Shown: positions 17,491 through 26,524, counted from the first letter of the stretch. The stretch is DNA of 64,000 nt from Paramagnetospirillum magnetotacticum MS-1 (GCF_000829825.1 NZ_JXSL01000030.1:751501-815500), one strand, 5' to 3'. Notes: generated from the letters alone by a model not told the origin. Program-made: numbers and translations.

Positions 17491-19313
17491 ACGCCTTGCC
17501 CTGGACCACCATACGCGCCTGCATCGCCATGCTGGACCCGCCGCTGCGGCTGCGCTGGGCCGGGCTGGTGGTGCTGGCGGCAGGGGCCGCCCTGTTGGAA
17601 ACCATCGGCACCGGCGTCGTGTTCGGCCTGATCAGCGTCGTCAACGACATCGAAATCCTTGCCCGCCTCCCCGTCCTGGGGCCGCAGCTGTCCGAATTGG
17701 CCCGCCAAAATCAGGCCATGACCCTGGTGGTGCTTGGCCTTGCCGTGGTCGTCTTTTTCGTGGCCAAGAACTGCTATTTGTATTTTCAGATCTACAATCA
17801 GGAAAAGACCGGCTTCGACACCACGAGCATTGTTTCCGATACCTTGCTGCGCGGCTATCTCCAGGTGGATTACACCTTCCATTTCCGGCGCAATTCCGCC
17901 CAGTTGATCCAGACCCTGGAATATGCCGTCGATGACAGTTTCCGCAGCGCCTTGCTGTCAGCGGTGATCATGGTGTCGGAAATACTCGTGGCCATGGGCA
18001 TCGTCACGGTCCTCCTGGTCAGCGAGCCCAAAATCTCACTGGTGACCGCCCTGGTTCTTGGCCTGCTGATGCTGGGCACCTTGACGGCGACGCGCAGGGC
18101 CTTCTCGGCCATGGGCGCCCGGATCCAAGTTTTGCAGGCCCAGGTGATCCAGGCCATGCAACAGGCCCTGGGCGCGGTCAAGGAGGCCAAGGTCCTGGGG
18201 CGCGAGGATTTCTTCGCCGATCGCTATGGCGGCCTGTACCGGGAGAGAAGCCAATATCTCTGCCGCGCCTCGGTCCTGCAGCAGATGCCGCGTCTGGCCA
18301 TGGAGACCCTGATGGTCGCGGGGATGGTCCTGGTCATCACCTTGGTGGTGCTGGGCGCCGACCGACGCGAAGCGGTGCTGCCGACCCTGGCCCTGTTCGG
18401 CTATGCAGGCTTCCGGCTGCAGCCTTCGCTCAACCGTATCGTCTTGTACTTCAACAACATCCGCAAGGGGGCGGCGGCAACCCAGAGCATCAGCGGCGAC
18501 TGGCAAAGGCTGCGGCTTGCCGCGGCGCCACTCAGCCATCCGGCGCCGCTGGACTTCACCCGCCAGCTTGAGCTGGACGCGGTGCGCTACACTTATCCTG
18601 GCGGCGACCGTGAAATCCTCAAAGGGGTGACGCTGACCGTCCGGCGCGGCTCCTCCATCGGCATTGCCGGGACCACCGGTGCAGGCAAAAGCACGCTGAT
18701 CGACGTGGTGCTGGGCCTGCTGTCTCCGACCGGCGGTCGGGTGCTGGTGGACGGCGTCGACATTGCGGCGGACCCTCGCGCCTGGCAGCGTAAGATCGGC
18801 TATGTGCCTCAGGTGATCTACCTCACCGACGACACCTTGCGCCGCAATATCGCGCTGGGCATACCCGATGGTGAAATCGACGACGAGTGCATTCGTCGGG
18901 CAATATCCCTGGCCCAGCTCGACGATGTCGTGGCGGTACTGCCCCAGGGGCTCGACACCCGCCTGGGCGAGCGCGGCATCAATCTGTCGGGGGGCCAGCG
19001 CCAGCGTATCGGCGTCGCCCGCGCTCTCTACAACGAACCGGAACTGCTGATCTTCGACGAGGCGACCTCGTCGCTGGATTCCGAAACCGAGCGAGAGGTC
19101 TCGCGCGCCATCGAGGCGCTGAGTGGAGAAAAAACCGTCATCCTGATCGCCCACCGGCTGAGCACACTGCACAAATGCTCGGAGATCATCCTGCTCAAGG
19201 ACGGAGTGGTGGCCGGACGGGGCAGCTATGACGACATGATCAGCGGCAATGATGATTTCCGCCGCATGACCGAATTGTCGCAATTACCGTCGGCGACCGC
19301 AGGGGAGGGATAA
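17487..19313 (+). CDS. ABC transporter, fused permease and ATPase (flippase type)
   Basis: This 608-residue protein is a half-size ABC exporter of the MsbA/PglK type. An N-terminal membrane domain with about six segments (first near 23-50, the last near 273-292) is followed by the nucleotide-binding domain: Walker A GTTGAGKST (395-403), Q-loop Q442, signature LSGGQ (500-504), Walker B LLIFDE (520-525) and H-loop H556. It would form a homodimer in the inner membrane and flip a lipid-linked oligosaccharide or other lipid. The ATG at 17487 overlaps the radical SAM stop; an upstream start would lie fully inside that gene. The position suggests it exports the product of the surrounding genes. Confidence 0.87.
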   Translation: MNALPWTTIRACIAMLDPPLRLRWAGLVVLAAGAALLETIGTGVVFGLISVVNDIEILARLPVLGPQLSELARQNQAMTLVVLGLAVVVFFVAKNCYLYFQIYNQEKTGFDTTSIVSDTLLRGYLQVDYTFHFRRNSAQLIQTLEYAVDDSFRSALLSAVIMVSEILVAMGIVTVLLVSEPKISLVTALVLGLLMLGTLTATRRAFSAMGARIQVLQAQVIQAMQQALGAVKEAKVLGREDFFADRYGGLYRERSQYLCRASVLQQMPRLAMETLMVAGMVLVITLVVLGADRREAVLPTLALFGYAGFRLQPSLNRIVLYFNNIRKGAAATQSISGDWQRLRLAAAPLSHPAPLDFTRQLELDAVRYTYPGGDREILKGVTLTVRRGSSIGIAGTTGAGKSTLIDVVLGLLSPTGGRVLVDGVDIAADPRAWQRKIGYVPQVIYLTDDTLRRNIALGIPDGEIDDECIRRAISLAQLDDVVAVLPQGLDTRLGERGINLSGGQRQRIGVARALYNEPELLIFDEATSSLDSETEREVSRAIEALSGEKTVILIAHRLSTLHKCSEIILLKDGVVAGRGSYDDMISGNDDFRRMTELSQLPSATAGEG

Positions 19314-19975
19314 TGGCCGAGATCGATTTCATCGGGCGCTACCACAACGCCACCAAGCGGGATTATGTCCAGCGGGTGGTGGAGTACGACAAAGCCGAAT
19401 GCGCCGCGACCGCCAAGCAATGGGGCTTCGATTACTGGGATGGTGACCGCCGCCATGGTTTTGGCGGCATGCGCTATGATGGCCGCTGGCTGCCCCTGGC
19501 CGAGGATCTGGTCCGCCATTATGGGCTCAAGGCCGGAGACAAGGTTCTCGATATCGGCTGCGGCAAGGCGTTCCTGCTCTACGAAATGACCCGCGCCTGT
19601 CCCGGTTTGACCGTCGCCGGTCTCGACATCTCCGAATACGGCATCAACAATGCCAAGGAGGAGGTACGGCCATTCCTGACTCTCGGCAACGCCACCCGCC
19701 TGCCTTGGCCCGACCGCCATTTCGATCTGGTGATCTCCATCAACACCTTCCACAATCTGCAGATTCACGAATTGGATCAGGCGGTGCGCGAGATGCAGCG
19801 GGTGAGCACGGGGCGCGGCTATATCTGCGTCGAGTCCTATCGCGACGAAAGCGAGAAGGCCAACCTGCTGTACTGGCAGTTAACCTGCGAGAGCTTCCAC
19901 CGGCCCGAAGGCTGGCGGTGGGTGTATGACCAAGCCGGTTATACCGGCGATCACGGATTCATCTATTTCCAATGA
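19313..19975 (+). CDS. Class I SAM-dependent methyltransferase
   Basis: This 220-residue protein carries the class I motif VLDIGCGKAFLL near residues 78-89, an acidic loop in GLDISEYG, and the post-I motif DLVISINTFHN. The start ATG 19313 shares a base with the previous stop (TAATG) and follows a very strong AGGGGAGGGA site. It probably methylates a sugar nucleotide or glycan hydroxyl or amino group made in this operon; it lacks the Zn-finger N-domain seen in the methyltransferase at 54125. The reaction cannot be named. Confidence 0.8.
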   Translation: MAEIDFIGRYHNATKRDYVQRVVEYDKAECAATAKQWGFDYWDGDRRHGFGGMRYDGRWLPLAEDLVRHYGLKAGDKVLDIGCGKAFLLYEMTRACPGLTVAGLDISEYGINNAKEEVRPFLTLGNATRLPWPDRHFDLVISINTFHNLQIHELDQAVREMQRVSTGRGYICVESYRDESEKANLLYWQLTCESFHRPEGWRWVYDQAGYTGDHGFIYFQ

Positions 19976-20850
19976 CCAAGCTCCTCATCCTCGGCGCCTC
20001 TTCCTCGGTCGGTCGCCATCTCTGGACCCGGCTGGGACCGGATCAGGCCATCGGCACCTATCGCTCGCATGAACTGGCCGGTGGCCGTCGCTTTGATTCG
20101 GTGACCCAATCCATCGCCCAAGTGATTCGCCCGGGCGAGTCCAGCCATGCCGTCATCCTGCTGGCCGATCCCCAGCCCGATTCCTGCGTCAAGGACCCGC
20201 AGGTCTCACACCGGCTCAACGTCGTCGCCATGACCCGGCTGGTGGAGGATTTGTGGGGCCTGGGCATCACCCCCATCTTCGCCTCCACCGAATTCGTCTT
20301 CGACGGGGTCAAGGGCGACTATGTGGAGACCGACGAGGCGCGGCCCATCCTGCTTTACGGCCGCCAGAAGAAGGAGGTGGAGGATTTCCTCCTGGCATCG
20401 GGCAAGCCTCACGCCATTCTGCGCTTCGCCAAGGTCTACGGCACCGAGCCCGGCGACGGCACCTTGTTCAGCGCCTGGATCGCTCAGGCCCTGGGTGGCG
20501 CCACAGCCATGCGCTGCGCCGCCGATCAGGTGTTCTCGCCCGTTCATGTGGGCGATGTGGGCGAGGCGATTCTGCGAGTAGCCGAACGCGATCTCGGGGG
20601 TATCTACCATCTTTCGGGCAACCAGCGTTTTAATCGCCTGGAATTGCTGGAAATGACCCTGGCCGCCCTGGTGCGGCGAGGCTACCCGCGCATTGCCGTG
20701 GAGCCTTGCTCCATCGACGACTTCAACCTGCCGGAACGCCGACCCAAGGATGTCTCCATGCGCGCCGAAAAGCTGATCGCCGCCACCGGCATGACCATGA
20801 TGAACCCGGAAGACGCCATCGATGTCTTGCTCCGCAAGGCCCTGGCCTGA
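19972..20850 (+). CDS. RmlD-like sugar-nucleotide reductase/epimerase (SDR)
   Basis: This 292-residue extended SDR protein has an N-terminal glycine-rich turn LGASSSVG (7-14), STEFVF with the conserved Ser/Thr, and the catalytic Tyr-Lys pair in LLYGRQKKEVE. It most resembles RmlD, which reduces a 4-keto sugar nucleotide. The N-terminal motif differs from the textbook GxxGxxG in that the middle is Ser-rich, so cofactor choice may differ. It overlaps the methyltransferase by 4 nt and is the last gene of the sporadic carbohydrate operon. A final reduction step after radical SAM/oxygenase chemistry would fit. Confidence 0.75.
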   Translation: MTKLLILGASSSVGRHLWTRLGPDQAIGTYRSHELAGGRRFDSVTQSIAQVIRPGESSHAVILLADPQPDSCVKDPQVSHRLNVVAMTRLVEDLWGLGITPIFASTEFVFDGVKGDYVETDEARPILLYGRQKKEVEDFLLASGKPHAILRFAKVYGTEPGDGTLFSAWIAQALGGATAMRCAADQVFSPVHVGDVGEAILRVAERDLGGIYHLSGNQRFNRLELLEMTLAALVRRGYPRIAVEPCSIDDFNLPERRPKDVSMRAEKLIAATGMTMMNPEDAIDVLLRKALA

Positions 20851-20883
20851 CCTTCTTGGCCGCGGCGAAGACGTAGGCCAGCA

Positions 20884-20923
20884 TTGAACCGAATGGCGAT
20901 CTGGGGTAATGCTCGCCCAGATC
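20884..20923 (+). promoter_or_regulatory. Candidate promoter with inverted repeat over the -10
   Basis: TTGAAC (20884-20889) and TAATGC (20907-20912) are 17 nt apart. A perfect 8-bp inverted repeat, GATCTGGG (20898-20905) and CCCAGATC (20916-20923), straddles the -10 hexamer with a 10-nt spacer. The GT2 gene starts 22 nt downstream after an AAGGAAG site. This looks like a promoter with an operator, though the repeat could also form a hairpin in RNA. No poly-T tract follows, so a terminator is unlikely. Confidence 0.42.
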
Positions 20924-20945
20924 CCAGGTCAAGGAAGTCAGTCGC

Positions 20946-21911
20946 ATGACGGTCGAAATCGCCATTTCCGTGGTCATCCCATTCTACAATGAGGAAGACA
21001 ACGTCGCACCGCTGATCGACCGCCTCGTTCCGGTCCTTGTCGAGTTCGGACGCCCCTTCGAAGTCATCTGCGTCAATGACGGCAGCCGTGACGGCACCCA
21101 GGCGCGACTGGCCGGAATCGCCGCCGCCGACACGCGGATCAAGGTCATCAGCTTCCGCCGCAATCACGGCCAGACCGCCGCGATCATGGCTGGCTTCGAC
21201 CACGCCAAGGGCGAGATCATCGTGCCCATGGACGGCGATCTGCAAAACGAGCCAGGCGACATCCCCAAACTGGTCGCCAAGCTGGAAGAAGGCTACAGCG
21301 TGGTCTCGGGCTGGCGGGTGGAACGCCAGGATGCCGCCCTGCGCCGCCGCCTGCCCAGCATCATCGCCAACCGCCTGATCTCCCACATCTCCGGGGTGCA
21401 CCTGCACGACTACGGCTGCACCATGAAGGCCTATCGCCGCTCGGTGATCGAGGATGTCCGCCTTTACGGCGAGATGCACCGCTTCATCCCTATCTATGCC
21501 AGCTGGCACGGCGCCAATGTCACCGAGATCCCGGTTCGCCACCACGCCCGCATCCACGGCAAGTCCAAATACGGCCTCAACCGTATCCTGAAGGTGGTGC
21601 TGGACCTGATCGTGGTGAAGTTCCTCGAGGACTACAACACCAAGCCCATTTACGTCTTCGGCCTGTTTGGCGCCCTGTGCATCGCGGTATCCATGGCCAG
21701 CGGACTGTTCGCCCTGTGGCTGAAGCTGTTCGAAGGCATCTATCTGATCCAGACCCCGTTGCCGCTGCTGTCGGTGATGACTTTTGTTACCGGCATCATG
21801 TGCGTATTACTGGGACTGCTGGCCGAAATGATGGTGCGGGTCTATTACGAATCCCAGGACCGGCCTACCTATTTCATCCGCGAGAAGCTGAACCTCGACG
21901 AGGATAGCTGA
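20946..21911 (+). CDS. Family 2 glycosyltransferase, polyprenyl-phosphate type
   Basis: This 321-residue protein has a GT-A domain with VVIPFYNEE (9-17), VNDGSRDG (43-50) and a metal-binding DGD (96-98), followed by two membrane segments at about 233-257 and 272-295. This is the architecture of ArnC/DPM1/GtrB enzymes, which move a sugar from a nucleotide to undecaprenyl phosphate on the cytoplasmic side of the inner membrane. It would provide a lipid-linked sugar for a periplasmic GT-C enzyme; the GT39-like protein at 26525 is a candidate partner. Its stop shares one base with the ATG of the asparagine synthase gene (TGATG). Confidence 0.87.
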   Translation: MTVEIAISVVIPFYNEEDNVAPLIDRLVPVLVEFGRPFEVICVNDGSRDGTQARLAGIAAADTRIKVISFRRNHGQTAAIMAGFDHAKGEIIVPMDGDLQNEPGDIPKLVAKLEEGYSVVSGWRVERQDAALRRRLPSIIANRLISHISGVHLHDYGCTMKAYRRSVIEDVRLYGEMHRFIPIYASWHGANVTEIPVRHHARIHGKSKYGLNRILKVVLDLIVVKFLEDYNTKPIYVFGLFGALCIAVSMASGLFALWLKLFEGIYLIQTPLPLLSVMTFVTGIMCVLLGLLAEMMVRVYYESQDRPTYFIREKLNLDEDS

Positions 21912-23758
21912 TGTGCGGCATCGCCGGCTTTGTCGGCGACGGCGATAGGGACATCCTGGCCGCCATGGCCGGGGCCATCGCCCATCGCGGCCCCGACGGC
22001 GAAGGATTGTGGATCGACCCCGAGCGGGCGGTCCATCTTGCCCATCGCCGGTTGGCGGTAATCGATCTCGAAGGCGGCGCCCAGCCCATGTGGAGCGGCG
22101 ACGGCCGCATCGGCGTGGTCTTCAACGGTGAGATCTACAACCACCGCGCCCTTCGCCGCGATTTGGAGTCCCTGGGCCACGTCTTCGCCTCCGATCATTC
22201 CGACACCGAGGTCCTGATTCATGGCTGGCGGCAATGGGGCCGTGACCTGCCGGGGCGGCTGAACGGCATGTTCGCCTTCGCCATTCACGACCGCGAACGG
22301 GGCAGCCTGTTCCTGGCCCGCGACCGCTTTGGCGAGAAGCCGCTTTATGTGGTCGAGCGACCCGGCCTGTTCGCCTTCGCCTCGGAGATTTCCGCCCTGC
22401 TGCGCCATCCCGGCGTGCCAGCCGAGGCCGATGCGCTGGCAATCCGCAAATTCTTCGCCTATTGCCTGTTCCCCGCCCCCCATACGCCGTTCAAGGCCAT
22501 CGCCAAATTGCCAGCTGGCCATTGGCTGGAACTTTCGCTGTCCGGCCTGACCACCGAGCGCGGCTGCTATTGGCGCTTCGCCATCGAGCCGGAGGAAACC
22601 GGCCGGAGCGAGACCGAACTGGCCGAGGAACTGCGCGCCCTGCTGGACGCCTCCGTCCGCGACCGGTTGGAAAGCGACGTGCCGCTGGGCATCTTCCTTT
22701 CGGGCGGCATTGATTCCAGCGCCATGCTGGCCCTGGCCGCCCGCCATCGCCCCGCCGCCAGCCTTGACGGATTCTCCATCGGGTTCACCGAGGCCTCCTT
22801 CGACGAAAGCGCCTTTGCGCGCCGCATGGCCGCCGAAGTGGGCTGCCGCCACCATGTGGAGACCTGCGACCTGGACGCGGCGCGGCGCGACCTTCCCGAC
22901 CTGCTCGCCCGGCTGGACGAGCCCAGCGGCGATCCTTCCATCCTGCCGACCAGCCTGCTCTGCCGCTTCGCCCGGCGTTCGGTGACGGTGGCGCTCAGTG
23001 GCGACGGCGGCGACGAATTGTTCGGCGGATACGATCCTCTGACCGCCTTGGCCGCCTCGCGACGCTATCGCGCCCTGGTGCCGGGTGCTGTCCATCCCGC
23101 CATCGAGGCCCTGGCCGGGCTTTTGCCACCATCGGACGCCAATATGAGCCTGGATTTCAAGATTCAGCGCTGGTTGCGCGGCGTCGGCCGGGAACCCTCC
23201 ATGTGGCTGCCCGGCTGGATGGGCGCCCTGTCACCCTCCGAGATCGACCAGGTGTTCGGCTCGCGCCTCGCCCCGGAAGAGCTCTACAGCGAGGCCATCG
23301 AGCGCTGGGAAGCCTGCGCCTCCCCCGACCCCATCGACCGGGCTCTGGACTATTTCACCGCCTTTTATCTCCAGGACGGCATCTTGACCAAGTCAGACCG
23401 CGCCAGCATGCAGGTCGCCCTGGAGGTGCGCGCCCCTTTCCTCGACAACGACGTCGCCGATTTCGCCCGCCGCCTGCCCAGCCGCTTCAAGGTCGCGGGT
23501 GGACAGCGCAAGGTGCTGCTGAAGAAGGCCGTGCGCGGACTGGTCCCCGACGCGTTGATCGACCGGCCCAAGAAAGGCTTCGGCATTCCCCTGGCCCGCT
23601 GGCTGCGCGATATGGATCCGCCCACCGCGGGCACGCCCCTGCTCGACGATGCCTGGCTGCGTCAGCGCTGGGAGCGCCATCGGACCAAGCGCCAGGATTG
23701 CCGCCATGGCCTGTGGTGCTGGCTGGCGCTGGAACGGCGTTTTTCCACGGTGAATTGA
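21911..23758 (+). CDS. asnB: Asparagine synthase-type amidotransferase (copy 3)
   Basis: This 615-residue protein has Cys2 (MCGIAG), HRGPDG in the first 35 residues, FNGEIYNH, a DRFGEKPLY segment (the usual G-I-K-P has become G-E-K-P, as in the exosortase-linked and other glycan AsnB-like proteins), and the PP-loop SGGIDSS. It is complete. It is coupled to a polyprenyl-phosphate glycosyltransferase by a 1-nt overlap, suggesting that its substrate is linked to glycan assembly. The Glu in place of Ile separates it from copies 1 and 2 and may mark a subfamily. Amidation of a uronic acid is the best guess. Confidence 0.85.
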   Translation: MCGIAGFVGDGDRDILAAMAGAIAHRGPDGEGLWIDPERAVHLAHRRLAVIDLEGGAQPMWSGDGRIGVVFNGEIYNHRALRRDLESLGHVFASDHSDTEVLIHGWRQWGRDLPGRLNGMFAFAIHDRERGSLFLARDRFGEKPLYVVERPGLFAFASEISALLRHPGVPAEADALAIRKFFAYCLFPAPHTPFKAIAKLPAGHWLELSLSGLTTERGCYWRFAIEPEETGRSETELAEELRALLDASVRDRLESDVPLGIFLSGGIDSSAMLALAARHRPAASLDGFSIGFTEASFDESAFARRMAAEVGCRHHVETCDLDAARRDLPDLLARLDEPSGDPSILPTSLLCRFARRSVTVALSGDGGDELFGGYDPLTALAASRRYRALVPGAVHPAIEALAGLLPPSDANMSLDFKIQRWLRGVGREPSMWLPGWMGALSPSEIDQVFGSRLAPEELYSEAIERWEACASPDPIDRALDYFTAFYLQDGILTKSDRASMQVALEVRAPFLDNDVADFARRLPSRFKVAGGQRKVLLKKAVRGLVPDALIDRPKKGFGIPLARWLRDMDPPTAGTPLLDDAWLRQRWERHRTKRQDCRHGLWCWLALERRFSTVN

Positions 23759-23799
23759 GCGGCTTCCGGCGATCGCCCGAACCCGCCCCCGAAGAGCCT

Positions 23800-25419
23800 C
23801 TAGCCGCGTTCAGCCTGCTTGCGGGCGCGGCGCCGGGCCATGGCGTCTTTCAGCCGGTGTTCCAGCACGGTGGTGCTGGTGCCCTTGCCGAGAAAGGCAT
23901 TGCGGATGGTCCGCCAGATGCGCGACGGATGGCGAAGATAGCCGACGATATAATTGCCCAGCATGAAGGTGATGCGGTACAGCGCCAGCTCGGCCGCCCC
24001 CATATTGGTGTTGAAGGTCAGCGGGTTGAAGCGGGTGTAGTCGCTGTTGAGCGAGGTCAGCGACAGAAAATAGCCGTCATTGACAATCATCCGCCCGGCC
24101 TCATCCAATTCGCGGAACAGTTCGCTGCCGGGATAGGGCGAGAAGATGTTGATGGAGACCTCGTCGGCACCCTTGAACGCCAGATAGAGGCCGTAGCGCA
24201 CGGTATCGAACACGTCGCGCCGGGTCTCGTGCGGAAACCCGATGATCAGGTTGCAACGGATGACCAGCCCCACCTTCTTGGCAATCAGGGCCGACTCCGT
24301 CAGCTTATCGAGCGAGATCTTCTTCTTGATCCGCTCCAGCGTGCGTGGTGAACCGCTCTCCGGGGCATAGACCAGATAGTTGCAACCGGTCTGGCGCAAC
24401 AGGGTCAAGACCTCCTCATCCAGCGCCTCGCTGCGGGTACCCGACGGCAGCGACCATTTGACCGCGATGCCCTCGTCGATCATCCGCTGGCACAGATCCA
24501 CCGCCCAATCCTTCTTGACGATGGCGGTGAGGTCGTAAAGCTGGAAGGCGGTAGCGCCGTAATGGGCGATATAGTGCTTCATCTCGGCGATGACATCGTC
24601 CACAGCACGCAAGGAATAACGGGTGGTCCACATGCGGGGATTGGAGCAGAAGGTGCACTGGAACGGACAGCCGCGCGAAATCATCATCGGCATGTCGCGG
24701 GCGGTCTGGACGCCATAGGACTTGCCCGCCGTCCAAAAGCCCTCGAGATAACCCTCGGGCCACCAGGGCCAGGGGATATTGTCGATATCACGCACCCGGG
24801 TCGGCTCGGAGGTGACGACGAAACGGCCCTCGGCATCAAGATAGGCAATGGAGCCCACCACCGAAAGATCCTCACCGGCAGAGCGAGCCTCCAGCAGGCG
24901 ATAGAAGGTGAACTCGCCCTCGCCCAGAACGCAGGCGTCGAGACCCGAATCACGGATGGAATATTCGGTAAGCGCGGTGATGTGCTCGCCACCGCCCACC
25001 AGGAAGGCGTGAGGGAAACGGATGCGGACGGCGCGAATCAGATCGCGCTGCACCGGCCACTCGCCCGAGAACATCACCGAGAAGCCGATGACCTCCGTAT
25101 CTTCGGGAATCCGCGCCACGATCTCGTCGATGGTCAGGCCCTGGGCCCAATAACCGGGATAATTATCCAGAGGATAGGTACGGTTCAGTCCCTCGGCGAT
25201 ACCGTCGAGGAACAAGGGATCATAGCCATGGGCGCGCAGGAAACCAGCAACATAGGCCAGGCCGAGGGCGGGCACGGCCTCGTTGTTCAGCGCATTGGCG
25301 GTCATCACCACCGGGCCGCGCACCAGGGCGACCTTGGCCTTGGGACCGGTCGAGGCGGGAACCTCGCCAATCACCTGAACCAGCGGACGGATGCGCTCGG
25401 ACTTGTGGCTCTCGGTCAT
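23800..25419 (-). CDS. B12-binding-domain radical SAM protein (second copy)
   Basis: This 539-residue protein has an N-terminal cobalamin-binding-like domain (about 28-190, with VGGGEHIT at 141-148 and LGEGEFTF at 165-172) and radical SAM cysteines CPFQCTFC (C251, C255, C258). The remaining core motifs include YAPESGS and LIIGFPHET. It is the same class as the product at 13766 but is longer and clearly divergent, with an extra 30 residues at the front. It is coupled by ATGA overlap to a methyltransferase with a Trm112-like front end. Such pairs may modify a lipid, sugar or peptide carbon; the substrate is unknown. A convergent 41-nt gap separates it from the asparagine synthase, without an obvious terminator. 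Confidence 0.8.
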   Translation of the reverse strand: MTESHKSERIRPLVQVIGEVPASTGPKAKVALVRGPVVMTANALNNEAVPALGLAYVAGFLRAHGYDPLFLDGIAEGLNRTYPLDNYPGYWAQGLTIDEIVARIPEDTEVIGFSVMFSGEWPVQRDLIRAVRIRFPHAFLVGGGEHITALTEYSIRDSGLDACVLGEGEFTFYRLLEARSAGEDLSVVGSIAYLDAEGRFVVTSEPTRVRDIDNIPWPWWPEGYLEGFWTAGKSYGVQTARDMPMMISRGCPFQCTFCSNPRMWTTRYSLRAVDDVIAEMKHYIAHYGATAFQLYDLTAIVKKDWAVDLCQRMIDEGIAVKWSLPSGTRSEALDEEVLTLLRQTGCNYLVYAPESGSPRTLERIKKKISLDKLTESALIAKKVGLVIRCNLIIGFPHETRRDVFDTVRYGLYLAFKGADEVSINIFSPYPGSELFRELDEAGRMIVNDGYFLSLTSLNSDYTRFNPLTFNTNMGAAELALYRITFMLGNYIVGYLRHPSRIWRTIRNAFLGKGTSTTVLEHRLKDAMARRRARKQAERG

Positions 25420-26354
25420 GACGATCCCTCGGGCTTGGCGGCGGCACCGACCACGATCAGCCCCTGACGGCTCAACAACCGTGTCGACGTCATGGCGTGA
25501 TCCAGACGAATCAGGGCCCGCGACAGATCCCGGATATTGGGCAGGAAGCGGAACAGCCGATTAAACACCAGCACGTCGCTGTTCATCAGGAAGCAAAATC
25601 CGAGAAACCCGCACGTCTTCCAGGCCTCGACCCCGAAGCCCAGCTCTTTCAGCAAAGGCACGGTATCGTGATAACGCAAAGGCCGCTCGGTAAGATGGTC
25701 CAGGGCCGGAGCAAGGCGGTAGATCACCCAGCGGATCATGCGCCAGGGCAGGAAATCGCTCACCGGCTCGCGCCAATAGAAGCGCCCGCCGGGCTTGAGC
25801 ACCCTATGGATTTCCGAAAACAGGGCGCGACGGTCGTTGATGTGGTGGACGCCGCCGACCATGAACACGGTGTCGAGGCAGGAATCGGCCAGGGGCAAGC
25901 GGTTGGCGTCACCCTGAACGAACAGAAAGCGGGGATCGGGAAAGCTGGCCCGGGCCGCGCCCAGCATATTGGCGGAAATATCGATGCCGATGCCCTGGGC
26001 CATGCGCTCGCCGAACTGGCGGAAGGCCTCACCGCTGCCGCAGCAGATCTCGGCGGCGATGCCGATGGGCCGCCCTTCGACCACCGTCTCCAGCATCTGG
26101 TCGAGATAGGCCAGATATTCCTGGGTATGGGGATAGGACAGATTCTCCACATAGGCGGCGGCGACACCATCGTAATGCTGCTGCTGGACCTGGGCATCGT
26201 GTCCGATTCCGTCCTCGGCCAGCAGCGGCACCCCGCCGGAAACGCGATAGCGCCGGCCCGAGGGCTCGGCCACCAGGGCTGTCTCGCCCTCGGCACGCAG
26301 GGGCTCACCGCTTCTCGGACAACGCAGCAAGGACAACAGCAAGGAGTCGGTCAT
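25416..26354 (-). CDS. Class I methyltransferase with Trm112-like N-terminus
   Basis: This 312-residue protein has an N-terminal Trm112-like segment (LLRCPRSGEPL, then a GRRYRVSGGVPLL turn; only one of the usual Cys remains) and then a class I SAM domain with EICCGSGEAF, GIDISANML, and GGVHHIND. A C-terminal half with hydrophobic stretches resembles lipid or quinone methyltransferases (UbiE/Coq5-like). I chose ATG 26354 because the protein family pattern begins there; the frame is open to 26474, but the Shine-Dalgarno at the chosen start is weak. It is the first gene of a two-gene minus operon with a radical SAM enzyme. Confidence 0.72.
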   Translation of the reverse strand: MTDSLLLSLLRCPRSGEPLRAEGETALVAEPSGRRYRVSGGVPLLAEDGIGHDAQVQQQHYDGVAAAYVENLSYPHTQEYLAYLDQMLETVVEGRPIGIAAEICCGSGEAFRQFGERMAQGIGIDISANMLGAARASFPDPRFLFVQGDANRLPLADSCLDTVFMVGGVHHINDRRALFSEIHRVLKPGGRFYWREPVSDFLPWRMIRWVIYRLAPALDHLTERPLRYHDTVPLLKELGFGVEAWKTCGFLGFCFLMNSDVLVFNRLFRFLPNIRDLSRALIRLDHAMTSTRLLSRQGLIVVGAAAKPEGSS

Positions 26355-26524
26355 GGTGGCGACAGGCGACCGCACGGGAGAAATCTCCGGGGACACGGAT
26401 GGACCCTTCCCAGTATATAGCGCTTGGAACGAGCCGGGCGCGGCGCCATATTGCGCTCCGGCGACGGGTTCCATTTAGCACGCTCGCCAATCCGCAACAA
26501 GGTTTCATAGGCAAGGTCGATCCC

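Noticed and set aside
23768-23777. GGCGATCGCC palindrome in the convergent gap, possible terminator stem or HIP1-like repeat.
   Set aside because: It has no loop or T-run, and GCGATCGC-type words are common by chance in GC-rich DNA.
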